A DNA stretch of 64,000 nt from Ancistrus triradiatus (taxonomy: Eukaryota > Chordata > Actinopteri > Siluriformes > Loricariidae): contig JAJAGP010000767.1 of assembly GCA_025084515.1 (NCBI GenBank), positions 1 through 64,000 on the forward strand, in the 5' to 3' direction. The notes under the pieces are model-generated. The model did not search any database. It was not told where the DNA came from and was given only the letters and a program-made list of their open reading frames with translations. Positions 54,225-64,000 of the stretch are shown here, one piece after another (positions within the stretch are counted from its first letter, which is position 1; each line of letters starts with the position of its first letter). The translations under genes and the position numbers were made by a program.

Positions 54225-55640
54225 TGCTTGGAATTAGGCATTGATTGTATCAAGTGTGAATGGGATTGTGAAAGGAAGCAAAAGCTCAGACAATGGAGGA
54301 CTTTGCAGAGGTCATGGAAAAAGATGGCCTCAAAGATGTTCTGGCTAACTGTTCACCTTAGCAAAGGAAGATCAAGCTGTATAAAGCAAGGGTGGGGTTG
54401 TGCTGGGGATATTGTTGAGTGGTTGGAAGGAACATTTTGTGAAGGACATGCCATCCCATCTGGAAGCATTGGCAGATGTTTCTGGTTGGAGTCCATCACT
54501 GTGGCTGAAGTCACCATGGTGGTTAGAAAACTTATTGGTAAGTAGGGGTCGATGCCTGAGATGTTGAAGGCCCTAGACACCGAAATTGGGAGTGATGCCT
54601 TTGGACTGGCAAACTGAAGTGGTGGTACCTATTTCGAAACAGTGGGTGTTTTCTAATTACAGGGGAATAGCTTATGCAAGTGTGCTGGAGAGGGGGCTCC
54701 ATCCGATAGTCTATGATTACGCAGGAACAATGTGGGTTCTGTTCAAGTTGTGAAAAAAGCAACCCTACTTTGTGCAGTCTGGTTTCTGTATGAATGCCGT
54801 GAGAGTTGTCTACTTTTGTTCTTTTGAGTCTAAGTCGATCAAGGTGGGTGTTCATCCTGTCTCTGCTTCTGTTTGCGATATTCATGTTCAGGATATCAAG
54901 AGACAACTGAGGCTGAAATGGGGTCTGTTAGGAAGGGCTAGAGATGACATCTCTGTCATTTGCAGATAATGTTGTCCTTTTAGCACCAACCGAGGCTGCA
55001 TTTGACATGCAATCGAATGTTTCACTTCTGAGTGTGAAGCAGCTGGGGTACGTTTAAGGCCATGGTACTCTCCTGAAAGCAGTGGGGTGCTCTCTTCAGG
55101 TGAGGGAAAAACTCCTGCCCCTTCTGAAGGAAGTTCAAATAGCTCAGGATCTCATTCACAAGTGAAAAAGAAAGTGTAAGACTGACAAATGGATTGGGTC
55201 GATGCCAGCAGTTTGAGGGTCCCTATATCAGTTTGTAGTGGTGAAGCAGAAGCTGTGTTCTCTCTTTTTACCTGTCAGTCTACATTTTTTGTCTTCCATG
55301 GGCATGAGCTTTGGATAGTGACCAAAACATATATAATGTGGCTAATAAAGTGCCATAAATTAGGTTCCAACACAGGGTTGCTGGGCTTGCTCTCCATGAC
55401 AGAAAGCGGAGTTTATCAAGCCGGATGGACCTCAGGGTAGAACTGCTGCTCCTTCAGATTGAGAGGAACCAGTTGAGGAGGTTTGAGCATCTCACAAGGA
55501 TGCCTCCTGGTCAGCTTCTGTTGAAGCTTTTCCAGGCACGTCCCTCTGGACTGAGACCCCGGGGCAGACTCAGGACATGCTGGAGGGATCTCCCAGTTGG
55601 CTTGGGAACATCTGGGGATCTCTCATGAGAAGCTGGAACC
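54225..55640 (+). pseudogene. Decayed non-LTR retrotransposon (LINE) reverse transcriptase
   Basis: Pieces of one LINE protein appear in order but in shifting frames. WLEGTFCEGH and ITVAEVTMVVRKLIGK, then EMLKALD (54415-54585). SNYRGIAYASVLERGLHPIV (54650-54710), the start of the reverse transcriptase domain. FADNVVLLAP (54960-54990), where the catalytic (F/Y)ADD reads FADN, so the second Asp is lost. GHELWIVTK (55300-55330). DLRVELLLLQIERNQLRRFE, LTRMPPGQLL and RPRGRLRTCWRDLP (55425-55605) at the C-terminus. Much of the central palm domain is deleted. The clade is not certain; this type is common in fish and ends in an RTE- or I-like region. Clearly dead. Confidence 0.82.
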
Positions 55641-55714
55641 TGGACTGATCTTGTCTGCTTGTTGCCACTGTGAACCTCACAGGAAAAGCGAATGTAGACA
55701 GAGACTGAGTAGAC

Positions 55715-55845
55715 ATTTATCCAGAGCAACATACAGATCAGTTGAGGATAAAGGGTCTTGCTTAAAAGCTCACCAGTGGCTGGGATTTGAAGTTGCATCC
55801 TTCCAATTAGTAGTCCAGAGCCTTAATCACTGAGCCACCACTGTA
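55715..55845 (-). mobile_element. SINE S-related copy, reverse, diverged
   Basis: CATTTATCCAGAGCAACATAC (tail, quoted with flank), GGGTCTTGCTTAAAAGC, GGGATTTGAAGTTGCATCC and CCTTAATCACTGAGCCACC. More diverged than the other copies, possibly an older subfamily. Confidence 0.7.
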
Positions 55846-55999
55846 GTAGCTCAGCTCTAAGAGGTCTGGATATTTCTTGGTTATTGTTGCTTTTGATTTT
55901 ACTTCTATATCAAAGAATTAGTGTCTGGTATGATTACATTTTTTTTACGTTAGTGTACAGCTGTTGTCTTGCAGTGTAAGAGTCGTCTTAATACATCAC

Positions 56000-56178
56000 A
56001 TTGGTAATTCAGAGGACAAACTGAGTCAAACCCTGTACTGCGGCATCTACAGGAGCGAAGATTGTAGTCGTATTTTTTCTTCCTTCAAAAAGTCTATTGA
56101 GCTGAAACGATGTAGTGCATCACGAAAATAACTATTGCAAGATATTGCTGTATAGATCTTGTAGCACAGCCCTATATT
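56000..56178 (-). mobile_element. hAT-like repeat E, copy 2 (partial)
   Basis: Reverse complement of the left part of 51595-51985: GACAAACTGAGTCAAACCC, GCATCTACAGGAGCGAAG, and the end GTAGCACAGCCCTA. The right part is missing. Confidence 0.68.
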
Positions 56179-57440
56179 ACACATGATCTATTAATACCAT
56201 ATGGCATTTTGCAGTGAACTTAAGTTAGTTATTTTGCTGAGAATTATGACTTTGTTACATGATTGAGGTGGCATCTGGACAGAGGCGACGCTATCGCAGA
56301 CCTCCTCAGGTCAGTCATTATTCCAGTGGGTCTGGAGGAAGCTCCACACTAGGCTACTATAAAATGGAAGCCTATAGCACCTCTTGCCGTGATGCCTCCT
56401 TCCGTACCTCAAATATTAATTTAGTGCCTATTTGTTTCTTGTTTCTGCTTCGTATTCATTATTATTTGCAGCCTCGCAATCGTCATCGCTGCCGCCTTGA
56501 TCAGTCGCTATGAAAATATTGCGCATTTACACAAAGAAAATTGAATTCGATTGAGCCGAACAGATAGATGGCGAAGGAGAGAGCAGAAGAAAAAGTTTTA
56601 ACTATTGAAGCAGCATGTATCGGTCTCGTGGAGCATTCAGCTGCATACTGTATCATCAGGGGAATGGAGCTCTGCTGGCTTTTTTTTTTTTTTTTTTTAT
56701 ATAACAAAGAGGAATGAGTGAAGAGCTCAAGGGAGAAACACACACACACACACACACACACACACTCGCATGCACACAAAAGCTATTTAAAAGTCTTTTT
56801 GTACTCTTTTTTTGAAACCGCTCCGAGTTCTGGGCACAGAACCAGGCCTCGCTCGGCGTCATGCCACAGCCTCTGCCTTAATACGGCTCCCCGCTCGCTG
56901 ATCTCTGCGCTGCACGCCAGCTGATCGATCAGCCCATTAATTCTACTTAGCAAAACAAGTGTGGATTTTAGCAGCCCACAAAGGCCACCTGTGCAGCCCG
57001 GGTCACCTTTACACCTCTTAAAGCCCACATTGATTTTCAGCAGGACTTATTTCATGAAGCCGCTCTCGGGACAGGACGCAGATGAAGATGAACTAGGTGG
57101 CTAAATCACTTTTCTTTAGCCTCTTTTCAACGCTTTGCTACGTCCCAGCACCCTTGTCCTCCTTCTCGACTTTCCCTCCGCTTCACCTCTGCGTATCGTT
57201 CGGAAGGCTCTCAGTGCAGTGAGTTTGTGGAAGAATTATTCGGTCAATTGTCAGTGAACCTGTGGTGCGTTGATTGGGTAGCAAAGGTGTTGGTGGGGCG
57301 GGACTCTTAAAGTCTTAAGACTGAGGAGTCTTAACATGTAGGACAGGGTTGTACTTGCAGAATATTGTTTGCTTCTTGGTGTAAGAAACCTTATAACTCG
57401 TTTGAAACTTGAAGCGGAGAAGTGAAGTGTGGAAGTCTGT
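56179..57440. other. Non-repetitive island (candidate regulatory DNA) with small microsatellites
   Basis: A T run at 56681-56699 and a (CA)n run at 56740-56764 interrupt otherwise non-repetitive DNA. Segments 56455-56670 and 56820-57080 are varied and CpG-bearing (TCGCAATCGTCATCGCTGCC; CCAGCTGATCGATCAGCCC), with CATTAATTCTAC and GCTTTACAC-like words. Open frames are short and match nothing. Likely non-coding; conservation unknown. Confidence 0.4.
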
Positions 57441-57617
57441 CATTTACATTATCCAGAGCGACTTACAGTTGGTACAGTCTTACAATCCAAGATTGTAATG
57501 GTGGGTTAAGGGCCTTGTTCAAGGACCCAACAGTGGCAGCTTGGCAGAGGTGGGATTTGAACCCTGGACCTTCTGGTCCAGAGTCCAGTACCTTAACCGC
57601 TAGGCTACCACAGTCCC
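57441..57617 (-). mobile_element. tRNA-derived SINE S, copy in reverse
   Basis: Tail ATCCAGAGCGACTTACAG, body GGGCCTTGTTCAAGGACCC and CAACAGTGGCAGCTTGGC, B box read on the minus strand as GGTTCAAATCC, A box as TAGCCTAGCGGTTAAGG, ending GGACTGTGGTAG. Well preserved; the extreme tail is trimmed. Confidence 0.93.
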
Positions 57618-58802
57618 GTCCTGTGTGTGCGTTTTAAACCCACCCCTATTTCCAGCAGTCAGAAGCATCCAAGTGCCGTTCTTAACATGATTCCAAATGA
57701 TAAAAATATTGAAATCACATCAAACGGATTATTTTGTGAGAATTATTCTAACTCCATTTGGCAACTAGCACTGTTCAGCTTTCAAAGGCATTAATTTATG
57801 AAACGTACAAACCAGGGCCTTTAAAGAGATTGGAGATAGGAGTTCAACCTAAGTGCGTCTCTCTACTGCCATAGTCCATCTCTTTCTGCATTCATGCATA
57901 TTGGCATTGACTATAAAGTCCCCAGTCAATGCTACCAGAGAATAAGAGAGTGAAGAGCGATGCAGCCTTGGATAAATGGATGGATGCTAATGTCCTGACC
58001 TGAATGTGGGTGGTGGGCATCTGTCAGTTAGTGTTGGAGGCAGCATATGGGAATGACTGGATAGATGCTCACTCAGCATGGACGTGTCCAGCAAGAACAG
58101 CTTGGAATGAGGGCTGAGAAATTAACCGATACGTTTTCATGGGCTCATTCCAACCTTTATACAAGAGCACATTTTAGGTCTGTACGCACTTGGTTTCTCA
58201 CAAAAACGCACACAAACCATGTAGTGTATTTTGGAGTTGAGCCCAAGAAAGGTGTTCCGGCTCCAGATTTCAGGCTCAACCTGCCTGCTTATTGCTTCTA
58301 ATAGCTAAACAGAAGGGGGCCAGAGCGAGATTTCTGGCTCCAAGCCAAAAGCGCTTGTTCACTAAATATATACAAGGCAACTGACAATCACACCTCCATG
58401 CACTGAACCTGCAAGCTGCTCTCGTTCTGTAGCATGGGCTCGTTTCGTTCAGGCCATAATGGCGCATCTCGCTAGCGATTAACGTTAAGATTTTTATATA
58501 GGTCCGATTATAAAAAGTTAGGACAGTATGTGAGATGTTTAAATAAAAGATCAGTGATTTGTACATGACCTTTTATCTATATTTAACAGAAAACAGTTCA
58601 TAAAGATATTTAAAGTTTTACAGCGAAACAGTCAAACACTTTTTTTATTCAAACAATTCAGACATCGAACGGTCCATTTAAAACTGGTAAAACCTGTATG
58701 TGTACGACCCATTTCAGGCTGTGTCTGAAATGAATTTTTCTTCTTCAAACAAATCCTAAATCGAATAACCTTCCAGAGCTAAGAATTCCGAGGTTCCATT
58801 GT
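57618..58802. other. Stretch without recognised genes
   Basis: No repeats of known type. Balanced composition at 57800-58300, AT-rich afterwards. A short imperfect inverted pair (CCAGATTTCAGGCTC / GAGATTTCTGGCTCC) lies at 58262-58340. Small open frames have no family resemblance. Confidence 0.4.
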
Positions 58803-59080
58803 CCAGTACTGTGCAAAAGTCTTAGGCCTCTATTAGATTTGTTGTTTGTTGTTATCCTGACCATATATACACTAACAAATTGTTGATGACTGGACCCAAA
58901 AATTTGAAACTTGGATTTGTCATGCTGATCTTTCCACTGATCTTCAGTCCAATCTTTGTGAGCTTGGTCTTTTCACTGCATTCCAATAAAAAAGAGGTTT
59001 CGTGGCTGCTACCCTCCCAAAAAGACCAAACCTGCTCAAGCTTCTTCAGGCTGCCAGATGCTGCTATTGCTGAAGTGTAC
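58803..59080 (-). mobile_element. Tc1-like element, family B, copy 4 (partial)
   Basis: Begins CAGTACTGTGCAAAAGTCTT with AGGCC, the family terminal repeat, then GACCATATATAC and, on the plus strand, AACTTGGATTTGTCATGC and CAATCTTTGTGAGCTTGG, the reverse of the transposase linker seen at 6215-6300. It stops near the adjoining Tc1 relic. No open frame of interest. Confidence 0.72.
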
Positions 59081-59084
59081 ATTG

Positions 59085-59650
59085 CAATATCTGCAACATC
59101 CAAATAAATTGGGACAGACCAATGTAAGACTGGGAACATTGTGGAATGTTCCACAAACGGTTGTAGATAACATTCTATACAGATGAACTGGTAAGAGTCT
59201 TCGTGCATACAATTAGGTGTATATAAAGCCCAATACTGAATATGATCTTTGATCCCTCAGTGGCACTGCATTAAAAACTGACAAGCCAGCATCTGCTTTG
59301 GTATGTGGGTGTGTTAGTGCCAGTGGCATGAGTAACTTGAACACCTGTGATCACACCATTAATATAGAAGGGTACATAAGCATTTTGGTGGGACATATGC
59401 TGCGATATGAAATCTCATAAATAACACAGAGCCACATTTCTGCATGCGTTAAACAGCCTGGCTTCATAGTCAGAGTGCTGCTGGTGTTGGAAGGACCTGT
59501 CTGCAGTATAGAACTGTCTCAGATTATAAACGATTGTGATTTTGAAATATTATGAAGTGCAAAATACGACAACAGAGACCCCAGACTGTTGAGCAGCTGA
59601 AGTCTTTATATCAAGCAAAAATGAGAAGAGAAACTTTCAAAATGACACCA
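59085..59650 (+). mobile_element. Tc1-like relic, family F2
   Basis: GATCCCTCAGTGGCACTGC (59240), GTATGTGGGTGTGTTAGTGC and CAGTGGCATGAGTAACTTG (59300-59340; VWGCVSASGMSNL-type coding), then AAATATTATGAAGTGCAAAA and TACGACAACAGAGACCCC (59545-59585; MKRKIRQQRP-type coding after the catalytic Glu). The middle is deleted and frames are broken. Related to but distinct from the relic at 20500. Confidence 0.7.
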
Positions 59651-60211
59651 CTCTGAATAAGACTGGATGATGAGATTAAATTAGTATACATGTAATGAAA
59701 TATGAAGGAAATGCAGTTTGAGCAGTATCATGTAGATGTTTAGTATAGCATGTTCTGAATAAGAATCAGGAGAGAGTCAGTTAGTTGCTTAGTCGACAGT
59801 TTATAGGTTATGTGACAAATCTTGAACGAAATCTTGGGATAATATGACAATTACTATTATAATAAGACGGATATCATTTCTGCCCGGCTAAATTTGGAAA
59901 GTATGACAAATCTTCTGATCCTGTGTATCAGGACAGGACAATAAAGCTCAGTATCTTGTCTCAAGTTCCATAATGATGTTTACTGTCTATTCCAGTTCTA
60001 GGGAGAAAACCGAGTAATGAAAGTGAGATCTAAATGAGATCTGTAGGCTAGAGACTAAGATGCAGAGGCTGTGTGGGTAGCAGTGCTGCTACAGTAGCCT
60101 TGGATTAAAGCTGAGTGCAGATGGACAAGACCAGAGAGGAACCCCTGGCCTTGTCTCCTCTCTCTCGCTCTGTCTCTCTCTCTCTTGCAAGTGTGTGTCC
60201 TTATTAGGACC

Positions 60212-60243
<32 letters not shown>

Positions 60244-60272
60244 TTTTATATATATAAGTGTGTGTGCGTACA
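59651..60272. other. Stretch with small microsatellites
   Basis: A CT-rich run at 60155-60186 and a (GT)n run at 60217-60242. Otherwise unassigned sequence without gene signals. Confidence 0.45.
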
Positions 60273-60352
60273 CGCAGTGGTGCTTTAAAGTTTGTGAACC
60301 CTTTAGAATGTTCTATATTTCTGCATAAATATGACCTACAACATCATGAGAT
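60273..60352 (+). mobile_element. Solo terminal fragment of Tc1 family A
   Basis: CAGTGGTGCTTTAAAGTTTG, then TGAACCCTTTAGAATG and TCTATATTTCTGCATAAATA, the family A left end. It stops after about 80 bases. Confidence 0.85.
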
Positions 60353-61569
60353 ACCCACAAAAAAGGTATTCCTTCCTTCAGGAATACGTGGTCCCCATAA
60401 TAATAGATAATCTTGACCATATCCAATACACACACACATATAGTGATCAGTCAGTTTCACTATTGATTGCTTAAGAGACTGCAGACCAGATTTTGTGTGT
60501 GTGTGTGTGTGTGTGTACGCACAGGAGATAAATGAACATGGCAGAGATAAGCAGATACGTGTTGCTTAGGATTGCATGCTAATTTCAGCATCGGCTACAA
60601 CACCAGATAAGGGGAGGTTAGATTAGTCCAGCACAGTGTTCTGCCATGCTGATACATACAGGCTTTAATACAAAACACACACTGTTTAAAGGTCAGTACA
60701 AAATCTCATCCGCTGCCGAATTCTCCATTCTGATTGGTTAAAAGCGACTTTCGGTTCCAGCTGGACTGATAAGTAGCTGCAAGGTAAATTACAGTTATGA
60801 GTTAAAGCAATCGATTTATCATCGATGCAGTAACGATTAATGTCAAGGGACCTGCTCACATATCACTTAGTCGACAATGCTATGAAAAAATGATGCCTCC
60901 TGAGACATTTAGGATGAAAACAGTTGCATCACATCACTGTTGTGGTGATAAATTTCATATAATGGCAAACCCTCTTGTGCTATTCTGTACATTAAAAGGG
61001 AGTTTGGGGAATGGAAGCCTTGTTACTTTTACTGCATTCAATGTTTTTATTGACTCATCTTGTCTTAGACCTTAATGTTCTTAATATGTAACTTGCTTGG
61101 GTTTAAAACAAAAACAGATGATCCCATTCAACCTTGGTGTTATTGCAGCAATGGGGGGTAATAAGCTTATTTCCCAGTGATGTTGCTCATACTGAAGGTT
61201 ATTCATATTGAAATGAAAAGAACGCATCGTCTGTTTGAAAACAGTTGACATGACCGAAAATACAGATGGCAAGTAGAACAAACAGGTTCGTAAATAACCA
61301 CATTTTTGAATGAGACTTGAACACAGCTTCAATATTCACATATTGTATGCCCAATTACACATGGATTGACCAGACCTTTCATCAGAAATGTTCCCTGCAT
61401 ATCAATAAAACAAAATTACCACCCACTAAGCTGATGTATCAGTCGAACAAGTCAGATCTCGGCTGGTCGACAGCAATTTGTGGCTTTAAATCAGGGCTAA
61501 TCAGGCATGATGTTGCTGCATATATACTTAGCCTGCCTTGTAAAATGGGAAGGAATTTATTATATTTGA
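60353..61569. other. Stretch without recognised genes
   Basis: A (GT)n run at 60494-60516. TTCTCCATTCTGATTGGTTA at 60721-60740 resembles a fish DNA-transposon segment, unassigned. Open frames 60890-61075 and 61317-61607 have no family resemblance. Confidence 0.4.
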
Positions 61570-61765
61570 CTGTGGCTGTGCAGTTGTTAAAAGTACTGGA
61601 CTACTGAATTCATGACCAGAGGTTGTGGTTACGTCCTAATATTGCCATAGTGCCACTGTTGGTCCCCTGAGCGAGGCATTTAACCCTTTGCTTGGAATGT
61701 ACCTTGTACAGTTGTATCAGCTGCTCTTAATAAAGAAGTCTGCTGAATGCTGTAAGTGTATATGT
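61570..61765 (+). mobile_element. SINE S-related copy, strongly diverged
   Basis: GTGCAGTTGTTAAAAGTACTGG (quoted with flank), CCACTGTTGGTCCCC, GAGCGAGGCATTTAACCC and GTCTGCTGAATGCTGTAAG keep the order of SINE S. The B box is decayed. Confidence 0.65.
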
Positions 61766-62114
61766 AATATACAGTCGAACCATTTAACCTATTGCAGACA
61801 TCCATGCAGACATACAGTAAATCATTTCAGGGAGGTAACATTAAGATCCCGACCCGAGAAATTCAAGGGAATATGAATACAGGGTATTTGATTGGGAAGG
61901 AAAACAACAATGGAATGTCAGATTATGCTCAACGATGAAAGATGTGGAGTACACCCCAGCTTTAGTGACCTTCTCTGTCAGACTTTGGTTTTCTGATGAA
62001 AAGAACTGTGAAATGCTTGAGCAACCTTCCCTGTGCTTAGCCTCCCTAATATGTTGTGGTCCCAAAAGAAATAAAACTTTTGAAAAGCAGAAGGTGTAGC
62101 TGTATACAGTATTC
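61766..62114. other. Stretch without recognised features
   Basis: No repeat or gene signal; the minus-strand open frame 61841-62167 runs into the next repeat and is not a gene. Confidence 0.4.
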
Positions 62115-62303
62115 GTCAAAGTCAAATTTATTTCTTTAGTTCTTTTCACAATGCAGCATTGTCTCAAAGCAACTTTATAATGTTCTATTATCTTCTATTA
62201 GCTAAGGCCAACCCCAAAATGAGAGAGTCTAGGGCAACAGTGGCAAGGAAAAACTCCAAGACACCTTGAAGACTCAAAAAGGGACCCAACCTTCTTGGGT
62301 GGC
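62115..62303 (-). mobile_element. LINE-tail-like repeat L, copy 2
   Basis: Reverse complement of the repeat at 5968: GTCAAAGTCAAATTTATT, GCATTGTCTCAAAGCAAC, AAGGAAAAACTCC and GGGACCCAACCTTCTTGGG. Confidence 0.65.
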
Positions 62304-62587
62304 TTACATGTTATGTGTAAGAATCAAATGAACTACTAATAATTTAAATAAACAGAACCTAAATGAGTAATAACAGAGAGAACATATTTGAATATAATAA
62401 TTCAAATACAGTATAATAATATGTAGACTAATATTTTGGAGTAAATGTAATGAAGAGTCTAATAAAATTGAGAATATAAGACAAGAAAATGTTATACAAA
62501 ATAATGTAAAAAAAAGTTTATCGGCACTACTTGGTCCAGTACACAGTCAATGCAGGATCTTGTGTCCTCAGTGAGAAAGTTTGATGG

Positions 62588-62757
62588 GGATTGATGTAGC
62601 CTACTGGTTAAGATACTAAACTATGGACTAGAACGTCCAGGGTTCAAATTCCAACCTGCCGCTGTTGGGTCTTTGTGCCCTTAACCCGAAATTTCTTGGA
62701 TTGTATCAACTATAAGTCACTCTGGATAAGAGCATCTGCTAAATGACATAAATGTCA
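62588..62757 (+). mobile_element. tRNA-derived SINE S, copy 6
   Basis: GTAGCCTACTGGTTAAG (A box region), GGTTCAAATTCC (B box, one change), GCCGCTGTTGGGTC, CTATAAGTCACTCTGG and GCATCTGCTAAATGACATAA. It is preceded by AT-rich DNA (62304-62587) without features. Confidence 0.88.
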
Positions 62758-63153
62758 ATTTTGGCATTGCATGCTCAGTCAATCAGAAGCTGGAGGGAGT
62801 TACTTCCCTCTGATGTGGTCTTAGAAATGGTGTAAAGGCAGGAACTGATGACACAACAGGCCCTAGTGTCACTCTTGGTACCCCAGTCTTTTAGTAAAAT
62901 GTCATTACGTAGTGCAACAGCCCAAAAGTGCGCACTTTACCCTGATTGGTGTACTTGCTTCTCGCTTATTTCCTTATTATATGTCATGTTTTTTATGCAC
63001 ACACAAGCCTAAAGGAATGACAGATTTCAAATAATGTAGTTGAGTAAAAAGTAAGGTATTTGACTTTGAAATGTAGTGGAGTTAGTCTTCAGGAAAGTAA
63101 AGATCCACATTCAAAAAAAGCCTACTTAAGTACAGTAGTGAATTACATTTACT
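62758..63153. other. Stretch without recognised features
   Basis: Unassigned DNA between a SINE and a pogo-like MITE. Confidence 0.4.
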
Positions 63154-63665
63154 TACCGTATTTTTCGGACCATAAGGCGCACTTAAAATCCTTTAACTTT
63201 CTCAAAAATCGACAGTGAGCCTTAAAATGCGGTGCGTCTAATGTATGAATTAATTCTGGTTGTGCTTTCTGACCTAGAACCGATTGTAGAATGGTTACAC
63301 GGCGCTCATAAATCTGTCAAAATGTTTTAGCACGGCCTTGGTAAGTTACGAAGCTTACGGCCACCGTAGTGCGCAGCATAGCGGAGTAATACGGTATGTG
63401 CTTCAGCATTAGGGTACGTGCATTCATTCATTCATTCTCGAAGCGGATTTCAAACACAACGCTATCAGTCACGCAGTACAACATGGTCATAGAGCAGCTG
63501 GGAGAGAATTCAACATTAACGAATCAATGGTACGGAAGTGGAGGAAGCAAGAAGACGCCCTGCACCAGGTAAAGACCAAACTGAGCTTCCGACGGAACTT
63601 AAGAGTTTTGTTTCATTTCATGCGTCTTATAATCCGGTGCGCTTTACGGTCCGAAAAATACGGTA
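63154..63665 (+). mobile_element. Pogo-like MITE, copy 3
   Basis: 512 bp. Left TACCGTATTTTTCGGACC, right GGTCCGAAAAATACGGTA: a nearly perfect inverted repeat, extending on the left into ATAAGGCGCAC and on the right GCGCTTTAC. It contains the same relic helix-turn-helix as copy 2. Here the codons after it read CTTCCGACGG where copy 2 has a TGA, so the frame MVRKWRKQEDALHQVKTK (63527 on) stays open to 63718. Very similar to copy 2 along its whole length, which suggests relatively recent spread. Confidence 0.9.
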
Positions 63666-63751
63666 GTTACAATCCAACACTGTGTACATCACACGTTTTT
63701 CCATGGGTTAGAGGTTAGACATTAATAGATAAACAACTATTGCCTCATGAT

Positions 63752-64000
63752 TAGGGTGGTGCAGTGGTTAGCACGGTCTCCTCACACCTCCAAGATCCCT
63801 TGTTAGACCCTGGACTCTGTCTGTATGGAATTGGCATGTTCTCCCTGTATCCACGTGGGTTTACTCTGGGTAGTCTGGTTTCCTCGCACAGAGCCTCTAG
63901 TGTGAGTGTGTGTGTTCCCTGCGATAGATTGTCACCATGTATAGGATTGTTCCTGCCTTTCACCGGCTTTCCCGTGAACCTGACCAGGATTAAGCGGATA
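63752..64000 (+). mobile_element. SINE-like repeat H, cut by window edge
   Basis: Head GGTGGTGCAGTGGTTAGCAC, GTCTCCTCACACCTCC, GGCATGTTCTCCCTG, CGTGGGTTTACTC, CTGGTTTCCTCGCAC, GATAGATTGTCACC and the tail ACCTGACCAGGATTAAGCGG. The right end reaches the window edge. Confidence 0.75.

Overview
The window reads as vertebrate intergenic DNA, most likely from a teleost fish. It is packed with old Tc1/mariner copies, a tRNA-derived SINE present in about 15 places, hAT-, Harbinger- and pogo-type miniature elements, Penelope-like retroelement pieces, a decayed LINE and many (TG)n, (TA)n and (CT)n microsatellites. The repeat families resemble those I remember from otophysan fish, possibly a catfish; that narrower placement is inference from memory. 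I found no host protein-coding gene, no rRNA or genuine tRNA gene and no CRISPR array. Every recognisable protein similarity belongs to a transposable element, and every such coding region is broken.

Layout. 1-12.2 kb: Tc1 copies, two copies of a Harbinger-like MITE (2.0 and 10.2 kb), a pogo-like MITE (4.2 kb), and two non-repetitive CpG-containing islands (6.8-7.6 and 9.2-9.8 kb). 12.2-16.3 kb: an unexplained CpG-rich, purine-skewed block that abuts a Tc1 element missing its 5' half. 16.3-23.5 kb: several Tc1 families and a 31-bp minisatellite. 23.5-25.9 kb: a Penelope-like element arranged as a large inverted repeat around its reverse transcriptase. 26.9-28.6 kb: two adjacent Tc1 relics. 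28.6-30.4 kb: quiet, probably regulatory sequence. 30.4-35.2 kb: SINE, hAT, Harbinger and a second Penelope-like family. 35.3-36.7 kb: a non-repetitive island holding a perfect RFX-type palindrome. 36.8-42.5 kb: a hAT MITE, two Tc1 copies, a Tc1-derived hairpin and a Tc1-derived MITE. 43.3-44.0 kb: a foldback element. 45-50 kb: SINEs and a second pogo-like MITE. 50.1-51.1 kb: a non-repetitive island. 51.6-55.8 kb: hAT-type MITEs and a decayed LINE. 56-64 kb: a further quiet island, SINEs, mixed Tc1 relics and a third pogo-like MITE.

No genes act together here. The plausible functional content is cis-regulatory: several non-repetitive, slightly CpG-richer islands sit between repeats, as expected in a gene desert next to a developmental regulator. 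That is inference and depends on cross-species alignment. Element ends are estimated by eye from terminal repeats and from comparing copies within the window, so most can be off by several bases. Family names rest on terminal repeats and protein motifs, not on a database search.
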